Assembly (NCBI RefSeq): GCF_000014145.1
Contig: NC_008255.1
Location: 2,062,001-2,126,000 of the forward strand
DNA from: Cytophaga hutchinsonii ATCC 33406
GTDB lineage: Bacteria > Bacteroidota > Bacteroidia > Cytophagales > Cytophagaceae
Direction of reading: 5' to 3'
DNA length: 64,000 nt
The notes beneath the pieces were generated by a model. The model did no database searches and was not told where the DNA came from. It worked only from the letters and a program-made list of their open reading frames with translations. The position numbers and the translations under genes are program-made. This document shows, piece after piece, positions 16,145 through 25,107 of the stretch (the first letter of the stretch is position 1; every line of letters starts with the position of its first letter).

Positions 16145-17083
16145 ATGTCAAAGGGAGAATCGAATATTGCGATTGTTGGGGCGTTTACAGCCAATTTATT
16201 AATTGCAGTCATAAAGTTTATTGCAGCAGCTATTACCGGAAGTTCAGCTATGTTATCGGAAGGCATACACTCCCTGGTTGATACAGGTAATACAGGTTTG
16301 CTTTTATTTGGCGATTATCGCAGTAAAAAGAAACCTACACCAAGCCATCCTTTTGGTTATGGCCGTGAGCTTTATTTCTGGAGTCTTGTTGTTGCGATCT
16401 CGCTTTTTGCCATAGGTGGCGGTATGTCTATCTATGAAGGGATCCTACACATTCAGCACCCGGAAAAAATGGAAGATCCGTTCTGGAATTATATTGTGAT
16501 CGCTGTAGCCTTTGTATTAAGCGGCGGTTCATTATATGTAGCGGTAAAAAAGTTTCTGGAAGACAATCCGGATAAATCATTCTGGAGAGCCATTAAAGAA
16601 AGTAAAGATCCGGGAACGTTCAGTATTCTGTTTGAAGATACAGCAGACATTTTAGGTCTGATCGTCGCTTTTTTAGGTGTTTACCTGGGGCATACCTTAA
16701 ACAATCCATACATTGATGGCGCTGCCTCTATTGTGATCGGTTTGATCTTATCCAGCCTGTCTTTAATGCTTGCGTATGAAACAAAAAGTTTGCTGATCGG
16801 CGAGAGTGCCGACGAAACACTGATCAACGAAATTGTGCTGCTTGTAAAAGAAAACCCTGCGGTTGTAAACGTAAGAAGTCCGTTAACACTGCACTTCGGA
16901 CCAAAAGATATTTTACTTGCGTTAGATATTCAGTTTGACGAAAAATTAATGATGAATGAAGTTGCTACCTATATTGATGAAATCGAACACAATGTCCGCG
17001 CTAAATTTCCGGAGATTAAGCGCATCTACATTGAGATCAAATCGATCACTTATTTTTCAACTTCGACTCATAAGCCCGTTTAA
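16145..17083 (+). CDS. Cation diffusion facilitator (CDF) metal transporter
   Basis: A 312-residue CDF protein with five or six membrane segments and a cytoplasmic C-terminal ferredoxin-like domain. The metal site in the second segment reads EGIHSLVDTGN (H42, D46), and the one in the fifth reads FEDTADILGL (E164, D168). FieF has D-D and H-D at these places, so the ligand set is different and the metal cannot be inferred from FieF. The pattern EDTADILG resembles the ZNT9-like branch. It probably exports divalent metal against protons. It stands alone and ends at a bidirectional terminator. Confidence 0.9.
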   Translation: MSKGESNIAIVGAFTANLLIAVIKFIAAAITGSSAMLSEGIHSLVDTGNTGLLLFGDYRSKKKPTPSHPFGYGRELYFWSLVVAISLFAIGGGMSIYEGILHIQHPEKMEDPFWNYIVIAVAFVLSGGSLYVAVKKFLEDNPDKSFWRAIKESKDPGTFSILFEDTADILGLIVAFLGVYLGHTLNNPYIDGAASIVIGLILSSLSLMLAYETKSLLIGESADETLINEIVLLVKENPAVVNVRSPLTLHFGPKDILLALDIQFDEKLMMNEVATYIDEIEHNVRAKFPEIKRIYIEIKSITYFSTSTHKPV

Positions 17084-17117
17084 TAAGAGTACCGGAAGAG
17101 CATTAAATTACTGTAAC

Positions 17118-17153
17118 TAAAAACGCCCATGATTTAAATCATGGGCGTTTTTA
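17118..17153. terminator. Bidirectional terminator, perfect palindrome
   Basis: 18-base perfect arms (17118-17135, 17136-17153) with no loop; core ACGCCCATGATTT. It lies between convergent CDF and DUF349 genes. Confidence 0.9.
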
Positions 17154-17192
17154 ATTCTATGCTTTTCTAATTTTATTCCTACGCATCTGAAA

Positions 17193-18962
17193 CTAACCTT
17201 TCAGGATACGTAATTTATCGTTCAGTTTTTTCAGCTCTGCTTCTGCTTGTCTGATTTTTTCCATTACCTGATCTTTCAATGCAGAAGCTTTAGGAGAATT
17301 GGCAAAGAACGCCATGTTATTATTATATTGTTCAATTTCAGATTTAACAGCAAGTGCTTTACGCTGCAGGTCTTTCAATAAAGATTCTACGTTTTTGCTT
17401 CCGCCCTGTTTTACTTCAATCTTTAATTGTAACTTTTCTTTTGCTTCCGCATCCAATGGCATCTTATCGATCATTGACATCAAAACGGTAAGAAGTTTTT
17501 CCTGGATTATCTTTTTATTGTCCATCGGCACATAACCAAGTTCTTCCCATTTCTGGATATACCCGAATAAGGTATCTTCTGTTTCGGCGATGCCTGCCTT
17601 CGCTTTGGCTTCAAGTTCCGTTAAGTAGGCCTCCTTCGCTTTTAAATTTTCCAGCAAGGCTGTTTCTGCCTGTACTTTAAGTTCGCGCTGCTGTTTGAAA
17701 AAATAATCGCAGGCATTTTTAAACCGTTCGTAAATACTGTCTTTGTATTTAATCGGTACCTGCCCGATCTTAGCCCAATCCTTTTGCAATTGAATCAACT
17801 GTCTGGATGTAGCCGCATAGTCTTCATTGTCTTTTAATGCTTCTGCCTTTTCGCAAAGTTCTGTTTTCTTCTCTAAATTCTCTTTACGTTTTGCATCCAG
17901 CTTTTTAAAGAAGGCATTTTTATTTGAAAAGAATTTTTTACCCGATGCCCAGAATGCTTTTGATAATTCTTTTAATTTATCTTCCGGCACCTGCCCGATC
18001 TTCTTCCACTCTTCCTGTATATGCAGTACAGCATCTGATTTTTCTTTCCAGTCGTCTATCTTTTCAGAAATAAAATCTTCATATTCTTTTAGCTTTTCAA
18101 TCAATGCTGTTTTCAAAACATAATTTGCTTCTTTCTGTTTTGAAAATTCTTCTAAAAAAGCCTGACGTTTTACATGAATCGCATCGCTTACTGCTTTTAA
18201 TTTAGCCCAGATCGATTCATGATCTTCTTTCGGAACAGGACCAATATGTCTGAACTCTTCCTGCAACTTACGCATTTCATTGAATGCATGCTGCACGTTT
18301 GTATGCGCCAGTAACTGTTCTACTTTTGCAACAAGCTCCTGTTTTAACGTTAAATTCTTTCTTCTGTCGAGTTCTTTCAGTTCAAAATACATGCTCCGGT
18401 TGTTATAAAACATATCCGTCAAAGCCTGGTATTTTGCCCAAAGCTCTTTAGCTTCTGTAGCAGGCACGGGACCTGTAGCCTTCCAGGTTTCCTGTATTTT
18501 TTTAAACTCCTGAAAAGATTGTGCACTTTCATCTGAAGCAATGATAGCACGCATTTTTTCAAGCAAACCATTTTTGGTTTCTAAATTTTTATGCTTATTT
18601 TTTTCAAGCTCTGCGAAATGGGTTGAAATTTTGTCTTTCAGTTTTGAATAAACGGCTTCAAAAGCAAGAGAGGTTTCATCTTTACGGTATTTAAAATCTT
18701 CTGCCAGACTTCCGTCTTCCAGGTATTTCTCTAATGCAATATGCTGCTCCTGATCAAACAAATGATCGTAATGAATACGAATACTTTTAAGATTTGAAGA
18801 CACCTCCTGATAGTTATTTTCAAGCTGTATATTTTCTAAAAATTTCAATAATTCAGCTTTCGAAAACTGACTAAAGTCTTCTTTGTGCACTTCTTCGTTA
18901 CCTGCTAATTCTACTGAATCGTGCAATTGAAACTCATTATTCAATTCCTCTGAAACACCCAT
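17193..18962 (-). CDS. DUF349 repeat protein
   Basis: A 589-residue, highly charged, helical protein with five DUF349 repeats. Each has the W/F-x-x-x-G-x-VP core: TWKATGPVP, EFRHIGPVP, EWKKIGQVP, DWAKIGQVP and KWEELGYVP. No signal peptide or membrane segment, so it is cytoplasmic. The molecular role of DUF349 proteins is not established. A predicted coiled coil closes the C terminus (QAEAELKKLNDKLRILKG). The yqgE gene lies 37 bases upstream on the same strand. Confidence 0.88.
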   Translation of the reverse strand: MGVSEELNNEFQLHDSVELAGNEEVHKEDFSQFSKAELLKFLENIQLENNYQEVSSNLKSIRIHYDHLFDQEQHIALEKYLEDGSLAEDFKYRKDETSLAFEAVYSKLKDKISTHFAELEKNKHKNLETKNGLLEKMRAIIASDESAQSFQEFKKIQETWKATGPVPATEAKELWAKYQALTDMFYNNRSMYFELKELDRRKNLTLKQELVAKVEQLLAHTNVQHAFNEMRKLQEEFRHIGPVPKEDHESIWAKLKAVSDAIHVKRQAFLEEFSKQKEANYVLKTALIEKLKEYEDFISEKIDDWKEKSDAVLHIQEEWKKIGQVPEDKLKELSKAFWASGKKFFSNKNAFFKKLDAKRKENLEKKTELCEKAEALKDNEDYAATSRQLIQLQKDWAKIGQVPIKYKDSIYERFKNACDYFFKQQRELKVQAETALLENLKAKEAYLTELEAKAKAGIAETEDTLFGYIQKWEELGYVPMDNKKIIQEKLLTVLMSMIDKMPLDAEAKEKLQLKIEVKQGGSKNVESLLKDLQRKALAVKSEIEQYNNNMAFFANSPKASALKDQVMEKIRQAEAELKKLNDKLRILKG

Positions 18963-18999
18963 TACAATTTATATTATTTTATGTATATACTAGTTGAAA

Positions 19000-19548
19000 T
19001 TAATTTAACCGCGGATCAATCGGATAATTAGAAAGGACTTTGTAATCTCCCCCCATGCTGCGTAAAACATTTTGCCACATCGATTCCGGATTTTTAACAA
19101 ACATATCTTCTGAATTAATATCGGCAATGATCCAGGAATGCTTTTCCAGTTCGTACTCTAACTGATCTTCTCCCCAACCCGAATATCCTAAAAAAAAACG
19201 ACAATTATCAAGTTCTAAGGTACCTTCTTGAATCAATGTTTTTAAATGTTCAAAATCACCTCCCCAATACAAGTCATCTTTGATATGAACCGAGTCTTTC
19301 AGTATGGCTCTATCCTGTCTCAATAAAAAAAACAGAGAATCCTGGGCTACCGGACCACCTAAAAATAAGTTTTGTTCAAACGTTAGCTGTTCCTCCAACA
19401 CCGAATTGATTGTTAAGGTCGTTGACTTATTCAGCATAAAACCGAACGCACCGCTGTCGTTGTGTTCACACAACAATACCACACTCCGCTCAAAAGTGGA
19501 ATCACCCAGGTATGGTTCCGAGATCAGTATTTTTCCTTTTGTTAACAA
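19000..19548 (-). CDS. YqgE/AlgH family protein
   Basis: A 182-residue member of the DUF179 family, of normal length. The N-terminal GKILISEPYLGDSTFERSVV and the segment GAFGFMLNKS are the family marks; FLGYSGWGEDQLEYEL follows later. No ATG is available before the conserved start; TTG at 19548 gives MLTKGKIL. Its function is not settled in any bacterium. It is followed by the DUF349 gene. Confidence 0.9.
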   Translation of the reverse strand: MLTKGKILISEPYLGDSTFERSVVLLCEHNDSGAFGFMLNKSTTLTINSVLEEQLTFEQNLFLGGPVAQDSLFFLLRQDRAILKDSVHIKDDLYWGGDFEHLKTLIQEGTLELDNCRFFLGYSGWGEDQLEYELEKHSWIIADINSEDMFVKNPESMWQNVLRSMGGDYKVLSNYPIDPRLN

Positions 19549-19702
19549 AATGATATGCGTTGTTTTTTGCTGTATTCAATATCGAAAAAATTGGCAATGA
19601 TGAAAAAAAGAATGGCTATTTATTATCGTTTTCATTTAATTTCAAAATAAAATATTACTATATTCATATTCCTCCACGTACTTCCTGACCGAATATATCA
19701 TT

Positions 19703-20218
19703 ATGAGACCGAATGTAAGCGTAACGCTTTTAGCTGTAAGCCTATTGACTGTTGGATTTACTTCCTGCAGAAAATCCAGACACAACCACGATCCACACCC
19801 GTATCCATATACAAGCGTACTACCGGATACCAACCGTTTTGCCATCCCATATACCTATTACATGGTTAACGGATATACAACTTACTATTATCCCAATTCC
19901 AATATCATTAGCAGTCAGGGTAATTATCAAAATGGTTCCCCAAGCGGTTACTGGAAACAGTATTATCCGAATGGCCGGTTAATGAAAGAAGGTAATTATT
20001 CAAACGGCCAGCTTTCGGGAAACTGGATCTTTTATTATTCATCAGGAATAAAAAAGGAAGAAGGTAATTATCAGAATAATATAAAAAGCGGTAACTGGGT
20101 ATACTACTATGAAGATGGAAAAATCTCTTCGCAAGGTAATTATTCCAATGGTGCTAAAGAAGGTCAGTGGAGTTATTACAATCCGGACGGCACGCTTAGC
20201 AGTACAATCTCTTATTAG
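19703..20218 (+). CDS. MORN-variant repeat lipoprotein
   Basis: A 171-residue probable lipoprotein: signal peptide with candidate cysteine C22 (GFTSC). The mature part holds four 23-24 residue repeats of the MORN-2 type, each beginning GNY-NG and containing GxWxxYYxxG (for example SGYWKQYYPNG, SGNWIFYYSSG, SGNWVYYYEDG, EGQWSYYNPDG). Such repeats form beta sheets and are common in Bacteroidota surface or toxin-immunity-like proteins; here no toxin gene is near. Function unknown. Confidence 0.82.
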   Translation: MRPNVSVTLLAVSLLTVGFTSCRKSRHNHDPHPYPYTSVLPDTNRFAIPYTYYMVNGYTTYYYPNSNIISSQGNYQNGSPSGYWKQYYPNGRLMKEGNYSNGQLSGNWIFYYSSGIKKEEGNYQNNIKSGNWVYYYEDGKISSQGNYSNGAKEGQWSYYNPDGTLSSTISY

Positions 20219-20244
20219 TTAAAACTGCATGTTCTTTTAATACG

Positions 20245-20252
20245 TATATTTG
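20245..20252 (+). promoter_or_regulatory. TAnnTTTG match directly before pdxH
   Basis: TATATTTG ends four bases before the pdxH ATG (20256). If it is a real -7 element the transcript would start at or near the ATG, that is, leaderless. No clear -33 TTG is seen, so chance is possible. Confidence 0.25.
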
Positions 20253-20255
20253 GGT

Positions 20256-20903
20256 ATGAAAACGAATTTAGCTGATATCAGAAAAGAGTATTCAAGCCGA
20301 AGCCTGGATACAAAAGATATTCTTCCTTCCCCGGTAGAACAGTTCCGTTTATGGCTGAATCAGGCACTGGAAGCCGGCGCGCTGGAAGCAACAGCAATGA
20401 ACCTGGCTACGGTAAATGAAGCCGGTAAGCCAGCATCAAGAATTGTTTTATTAAAAGGAATTGAACACGGCAGCTTTGTATTTTATACCAATTATAAAAG
20501 TCACAAAGGCAGCGACATTACACACAATTCATTTGGTGCATTAAACTTTTTCTGGCCCGAACTGGAACGACAGGTACGTATTGAAGGAAAGATCACTAAA
20601 GTTTCACCGGAAGATTCAGATACCTATTTTAACAGCAGGCCCTATCAAAGTAAAATTGGTGCATGGGTATCGGATCAAAGTAAAGAAGTTGCCAGCCGGG
20701 AAGAACTTGAAAGTAAGATTACCTATTACGAAAATAAATATCCGGAAGGTTCTGTTGTACCCAGGCCAGCACACTGGGGGGGATATACACTGAAGCCAGC
20801 ATATTTTGAGTTCTGGCAGGGCAGACCAAGCCGTCTGCATGACCGGATTGTATATGATCTGGAAGGTGATATCAGATGGAATGTGTTCAGGATATGCCCG
20901 TAA
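20256..20903 (+). CDS. pdxH: Pyridoxamine 5'-phosphate oxidase
   Basis: A 215-residue FMN enzyme that oxidises pyridoxamine/pyridoxine phosphate to pyridoxal phosphate. Family motifs are SRIVLLKGI, FVFYTNYKSHKG, FFWPELERQVRIEG, YFNSRPYQSKIGAWVSDQS and the C-terminal FEFWQGRPSRLHDRI. Length is normal. ATG 20256 (MKTNLADIRKEY) is chosen over TTG 20250, which would add only two residues. The C terminus ends RICP where RLAP or RLSP is usual. Single-gene unit, convergent with bshB1. Confidence 0.95.
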   Translation: MKTNLADIRKEYSSRSLDTKDILPSPVEQFRLWLNQALEAGALEATAMNLATVNEAGKPASRIVLLKGIEHGSFVFYTNYKSHKGSDITHNSFGALNFFWPELERQVRIEGKITKVSPEDSDTYFNSRPYQSKIGAWVSDQSKEVASREELESKITYYENKYPEGSVVPRPAHWGGYTLKPAYFEFWQGRPSRLHDRIVYDLEGDIRWNVFRICP

Positions 20904-20948
20904 TGCTTAAGGCAAAAGGCTTAATGCCTAAAGTAAAAAGCATTATCG
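20901..20948. terminator. Weak hairpin between convergent pdxH and bshB1
   Basis: TAATGCTT (20901-20908) pairs with AAGCATTA further on (to about 20945), with an inner AGGC/GCCT stem. Repeated CTTAA-like words surround it. A bidirectional terminator is plausible but the structure is imperfect. Confidence 0.35.
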
Positions 20949-20963
20949 CTTTAAGCGTTAAGC

Positions 20964-21695
20964 TTAGAGTAAATCAAAGAGATCCGTTACTCCCAGCTGC
21001 TTCTCTTTTGTAAACCCTTCACCATATTCAACGCCAATAGCATGGCCGAATTCACGTGCCCTCGATTCAATGGAACGTAAAAATGATTTTCCGGAAATGT
21101 ATGTTTGCGGTTCGTTGTTACCACTTGTTTCAGGTGTATAAAACTGTGATTTGAATGCCAGAATGCATTCCATTTTTTTATCCCAGTGTTTGCTTATATC
21201 AACAATAAAGTCGGGCTGAATGTATCGGTCCTGAATATAATGATATACATTTTTAGGTCGCCAGGCTTCCTGTTTATTACCTTCCCACTCCGTTTCAATT
21301 TTTATCAGGCCGGATAAAAAGCAAGCTCTTGATTGCAGTTCTGAACCATTACCATGATCCGGATGCCTGTCGTGAAGCGCATTACACAATACAATCTCAG
21401 GCTGGAAATGACGGATATATTTAGCCAGTGTTACACAATGTTCTTTATCTGATTCAAAAAAACCATCTGCAAAACCGGCATTAAAACGTGCTGTTAATCC
21501 CAATAACTCAGTAGCTGCAGCCGACTCTTGAGCCCGTATTTCTGCTGTGCCGCGTGTCCCTAATTCGCCTCTGGTTAAATCAACAACAGCAACTTTACGA
21601 CCCAATGCTATTTGGTTTAAGATCGTGCCGGAACAGGCTAATTCAGCATCATCGGGGTGTGCTGCCAAAACGAGTATATCAACTTTGTTCACCAT
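20964..21695 (-). CDS. bshB1: Bacillithiol biosynthesis deacetylase BshB1
   Basis: A 243-residue LmbE-like zinc deacetylase that removes acetyl from GlcNAc-malate in bacillithiol synthesis. The metal motif AHPDDAEL is near the N terminus, and the further motif HDRHPDHGNGS supplies more ligands. RGELGTRGTAEIRAQES is typical of BshB1 rather than of other LmbE proteins. It starts two bases after the M23 peptidase stop, so it is likely in an operon with that gene and trxB. Confidence 0.93.
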   Translation of the reverse strand: MVNKVDILVLAAHPDDAELACSGTILNQIALGRKVAVVDLTRGELGTRGTAEIRAQESAAATELLGLTARFNAGFADGFFESDKEHCVTLAKYIRHFQPEIVLCNALHDRHPDHGNGSELQSRACFLSGLIKIETEWEGNKQEAWRPKNVYHYIQDRYIQPDFIVDISKHWDKKMECILAFKSQFYTPETSGNNEPQTYISGKSFLRSIESRAREFGHAIGVEYGEGFTKEKQLGVTDLFDLL

Positions 21696-21697
21696 GT

Positions 21698-22741
21698 TTA
21701 GCGGATCCGTAACCGGCGACCGGCGCGGATAACAGTTTTGGTGGAAATACCATTTAATTTACAGATCTGTGTAACAGATACACCGTATCTTCTGCTGATT
21801 GTGCTGATCGTTTCTCCTGAACGTACCGTGTGGTAATATACCTTGCGGGCTTCCTTTGCATAGGCATAATGCTCAGGTTTTAAAGAGAATACCGAAGAAC
21901 GTAAGGTATGCTTCGGAAAATCATACATGTAAATCGGGTTAAACGCATTACCGGCATAACGCACTTCAAAGTGTAAATGCGGTCCGCTGCTTCGGCCTGT
22001 ATTACCGCCCAAACCAATTACCTCTCCTGCTTTAACAATCTGTCCTACTTTTACATCCTGTCTGCTTAAATGTGCATACAAAGTTTCAAATCCATTGTAA
22101 TGCCGAACAAGAATGTAATAGCCGTACCCACCGGAATTGTATTGTACAATCCGTACAATACCGTCATAGCAAGCCATTACAGGATCACCTACTTCCAGAT
22201 CGAGGTCAATACCATAATGCCAGCGGCTGCCACGCATACCAAAACTTGAGTTGGTTTTACTTGACGTTAATGGCATAGACCAGTAATGGCCCATGAGAGA
22301 GTCATACAAATGGAAAGCAATGGTATCTTTAAAATCGGCCGGGTCTATTTTATATGGATCAATGGAACGTGTATCCCAAACAGAATAGTACTGGGCAATG
22401 GTTACCCAGGAAGAATCCACTCGCTGTTGTTCTTCAACTTCAACAACTACAAATTCTTCATCGCCAACTTCTTCACCTTCCTGCCAGGAAGCTGTATCTT
22501 CTTCCAATACAGACCAATCCTTCTCTCCGTCAAAACTGTAATTAGATTGCTCACCTCCGGCAATGGTATCAACAATATCATCGGTAAAGAGAATATCGTT
22601 CATGTCCGGAGTTTTATACTCAATGGCAGGTGCCTGAGTTTTATCAAAATCTTTATCCCCTTTTTTGGGCGTTTTTCCAGGAACCTGTGCTTGTACAGTG
22701 AATAAAAACCCAAAAAAGAGAATAAATAGAAATATACGCAT
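21698..22741 (-). CDS. M23 peptidoglycan endopeptidase with C-terminal LysM
   Basis: A 347-residue exported cell-wall hydrolase. Signal peptide about residues 1-18; an acidic, valine-rich linker spans 76-106. The M23 (LytM) domain has its zinc ligands in HYGIDL (H175, D179) and HLHF (H257), with the catalytic His in YAHLS (H224). A LysM domain (YHTVRSGETISTISRRYGV, about 303-346) follows the catalytic domain. All catalytic residues are present, so this is likely an active DD-endopeptidase rather than an EnvC-type activator. It sits between trxB and bshB1 with gaps of 10 and 2 bases. Confidence 0.93.
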   Translation of the reverse strand: MRIFLFILFFGFLFTVQAQVPGKTPKKGDKDFDKTQAPAIEYKTPDMNDILFTDDIVDTIAGGEQSNYSFDGEKDWSVLEEDTASWQEGEEVGDEEFVVVEVEEQQRVDSSWVTIAQYYSVWDTRSIDPYKIDPADFKDTIAFHLYDSLMGHYWSMPLTSSKTNSSFGMRGSRWHYGIDLDLEVGDPVMACYDGIVRIVQYNSGGYGYYILVRHYNGFETLYAHLSRQDVKVGQIVKAGEVIGLGGNTGRSSGPHLHFEVRYAGNAFNPIYMYDFPKHTLRSSVFSLKPEHYAYAKEARKVYYHTVRSGETISTISRRYGVSVTQICKLNGISTKTVIRAGRRLRIR

Positions 22742-22751
22742 GCTTTATTGT

Positions 22752-23699
22752 TTACGCGGTGACAGCTTCTTTTGCTGCTAAATATCTTTCTGCATCTAAG
22801 GCTGCCATACAGCCTGTACCGGCTGCTGTAACTGCCTGGCGGTATACGTGATCCTGTGCATCTCCACAAGCAAATACACCTTCGACGTTTGTTTTAGATG
22901 TTCCCGGAATTGTTTTGATATAACCATTTTCATCCATATCAATCCATCCTTTGAAAATATCTGTATTGGGTTTGTGACCGATCGCTACGAAGAAACCTGT
23001 TACCGGAATTTCACGTGTTTCCCCCGTAACATTGTTTCTCACGCGCATGCCTTCCACATCTTCTTTACCTAAAATTTCATCTGTTTCTGTACTGAACAGC
23101 ACTTCAATGTTTGGTGTATTTAATACACGTTGCTGCATAATAACCGAGGCGGCAACGAATTTATCTTTACGTACCAGCATATATACTTTTTTGCAAAGCT
23201 TTGATAAATAACTCGCTTCTTCACAAGCCGTATCACCTGCACCTACAATTGCAACTTCCTGTCCCCGGAAAAAGAATCCGTCACAGACAGCGCAGGCAGA
23301 AACACCGCGGCCATTCAAACGTGTTTCAGATTCAATACCCAGCCATTTAGCTCCTGCTCCGGTAGATATAATGATTGTATCCGCTTCCAGTACTACCTTT
23401 TCATCAACAGTTACTTTATGAACCGGACCGGTAAAATCTACCGAACTGATAGTACCATAACGAATATCTGCACCAAAACGTGTAGCCTGTGCCTTAAAAT
23501 GTTCCATCATCTCCGGCCCCATTACGCCATCCGGATATCCCGGGAAGTTCTCAACGTCATTTGTGATCATTAACTGACCACCTGGCTGAGCACCCTGATA
23601 CATGACAGGCTTTAAACCTGCACGAGAAGCATATATCGCTGCAGTATATCCTGCAGGACCTGAACCGATAATTAGACAATGTACTTTTTCTACTGACAT
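22752..23699 (-). CDS. trxB: Thioredoxin-disulfide reductase
   Basis: A 315-residue low-Mr thioredoxin reductase using NADPH and FAD. FAD motif GSGPAGYTAAIYASRAG lies at the N terminus, the redox-active CAVC is at C136-C139, the NADPH motif is VGAGDTACEEASYLS, and the second FAD motif is GVFACGDAQDHVYRQ. First gene of a likely trxB - M23 peptidase - bshB1 operon. A bacillithiol-disulfide reductase is a relative, but the CxxC shows thioredoxin-reductase type. Confidence 0.96.
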   Translation of the reverse strand: MSVEKVHCLIIGSGPAGYTAAIYASRAGLKPVMYQGAQPGGQLMITNDVENFPGYPDGVMGPEMMEHFKAQATRFGADIRYGTISSVDFTGPVHKVTVDEKVVLEADTIIISTGAGAKWLGIESETRLNGRGVSACAVCDGFFFRGQEVAIVGAGDTACEEASYLSKLCKKVYMLVRKDKFVAASVIMQQRVLNTPNIEVLFSTETDEILGKEDVEGMRVRNNVTGETREIPVTGFFVAIGHKPNTDIFKGWIDMDENGYIKTIPGTSKTNVEGVFACGDAQDHVYRQAVTAAGTGCMAALDAERYLAAKEAVTA

Positions 23700-23897
23700 A
23701 AGCGCTTATAATATTAGAGTTTTCAATTTCGTGATTTTTGTCTTTTTAAACAAAACATATAGCAATTGAGTAAGGTTCTGTGGAAAAAAGAATATTATTC
23801 GCCCTAATAACGAGCAGAATAGAAAAAATCAGCTAAAAAAAACATTTCAGTCCCTGTATCTTTTTCAATTGGTACGGATTATGTAATAAACCTAAGT

Positions 23898-24227
23898 ATG
23901 AAAACACTATTTTACATTTTCCTCTTTGTTATTGTTAGTTTGGTCTCCTGTACCAAACAGACAATTACCCCTATTGAAACGTATTCGGCAGATAAGAAAA
24001 TGAAGATTGAATTATCGGCCAGCCGCACCAGCGCCTTGGATGCCTGGATGATTGAAATAGCATTAACACACAATGGAACTGTAAGTAAAATTTATCAGGA
24101 ATTTTATGCCGATGAAGTTTCTAAAAAAAATGTAGTGTTTGAATGGAAAACGGATCGTTCCTGTGTAATACATTTAACGCAGCGAGACGGCGTAGTTATT
24201 CACGTACCTATAACTGTACATGAATAA
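23898..24227 (+). CDS. Small lipoprotein of unknown function
   Basis: A 109-residue protein with a signal peptide and lipobox LVSC (C18). The mature part is about 90 residues with a beta-strand pattern and no motif I know. It overlaps the next gene by 8 bases, so the two are probably translated together and may act together. Confidence 0.7.
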   Translation: MKTLFYIFLFVIVSLVSCTKQTITPIETYSADKKMKIELSASRTSALDAWMIEIALTHNGTVSKIYQEFYADEVSKKNVVFEWKTDRSCVIHLTQRDGVVIHVPITVHE

Positions 24228-25107
24228 TACGCTGGAAAAACACCGGTATGGAAATCGATATGCTTCCTGGTTTATTGCTCAAAAGCTCTTGGAGGTTGTT
24301 CTCTTGTCTGCCTGTTTTATTCAGTGCAGTTCACAACCTGTTCGTGAAGAAAATTCCATACCGCCTGAAACAGAAGGCCTCACGCACATAACCAATTACG
24401 ATACGCTTACCAAAACCATTCATGTGCTGGTTGCCTTATGTGACAATACGTATCAGGGTATCGTACCGGTGCCCGCAAAGATTGGTAATGGACAAGATCC
24501 TTACAATAATTTATATTGGGGCTGCGCCTACGGCATTAAAACGTTTTTCAAAAAAAGCAGCGAATGGGTATTAGTAAAAACACAAAAAAAAGATAGTATT
24601 CTTCTTGAACGATTGGTTTTTAAACATGTGTCTAAAAATTATTATCTTGTTGCAGATGCCTACAACGGTAAGTATATAAAAACATGTACTGAGGATTTTT
24701 TATCGGCTTGTGCCGGCCAATACAAAGACACGCTGCATATAAATAAAACCCGTATCGGAATACATGGCAACGCCGGGCTGATAGCCTATATCGGCCACGA
24801 TGGACTAATGGATTTTCAGCTGGAAAAAACAGTTAAAAACGCTGATTATAAAACCCGGGACTGTATTATTCTGGCGTGTCTGAGCAGAAATTATTTTTCT
24901 GCTCAGATAAAAGCAACACAGGCCAACCCATTAGTCTGGACAACCGGGCTGATGTGCCCCGAAGCATATACCCTGCACGATGCCCTTACAGGTTATGTGA
25001 ATAATGAGTCGGATGAAGCGATCTGCAGCCGCGCTGCACTTGCTTATGCTGCGTATCAGAAATGCAGTGAAAAAGCTGCCCGTAAATTATTGGTAACAGG
25101 GTTTTGA
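24220..25107 (+). CDS. Probable lipoprotein of unknown function with possible caspase-like dyad
   Basis: A 295-residue protein. Residues 1-36 look like a signal sequence with lipobox LSAC (C32), although a glutamate interrupts the hydrophobic stretch. Conserved-looking blocks are HVLVALCDNTYQGIVPVPA and NLYWGCAYGIKTFFKKS. Later, AYIGHDGLMDF (H193) and IILACLSRNYF (C220) have the form of a His-Gly turn and a strand-Cys motif as in caspase-like peptidases. This is inference from pattern only. The family is otherwise unassigned. It overlaps the preceding lipoprotein gene by 8 bases. Confidence 0.68.
   Translation: MNNTLEKHRYGNRYASWFIAQKLLEVVLLSACFIQCSSQPVREENSIPPETEGLTHITNYDTLTKTIHVLVALCDNTYQGIVPVPAKIGNGQDPYNNLYWGCAYGIKTFFKKSSEWVLVKTQKKDSILLERLVFKHVSKNYYLVADAYNGKYIKTCTEDFLSACAGQYKDTLHINKTRIGIHGNAGLIAYIGHDGLMDFQLEKTVKNADYKTRDCIILACLSRNYFSAQIKATQANPLVWTTGLMCPEAYTLHDALTGYVNNESDEAICSRAALAYAAYQKCSEKAARKLLVTGF

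Noticed and set aside
20904-20963. Tandem repeat array of CTTAA-like words after pdxH
   Set aside because: The repeats are short and irregular and can be read as one imperfect hairpin between convergent genes.
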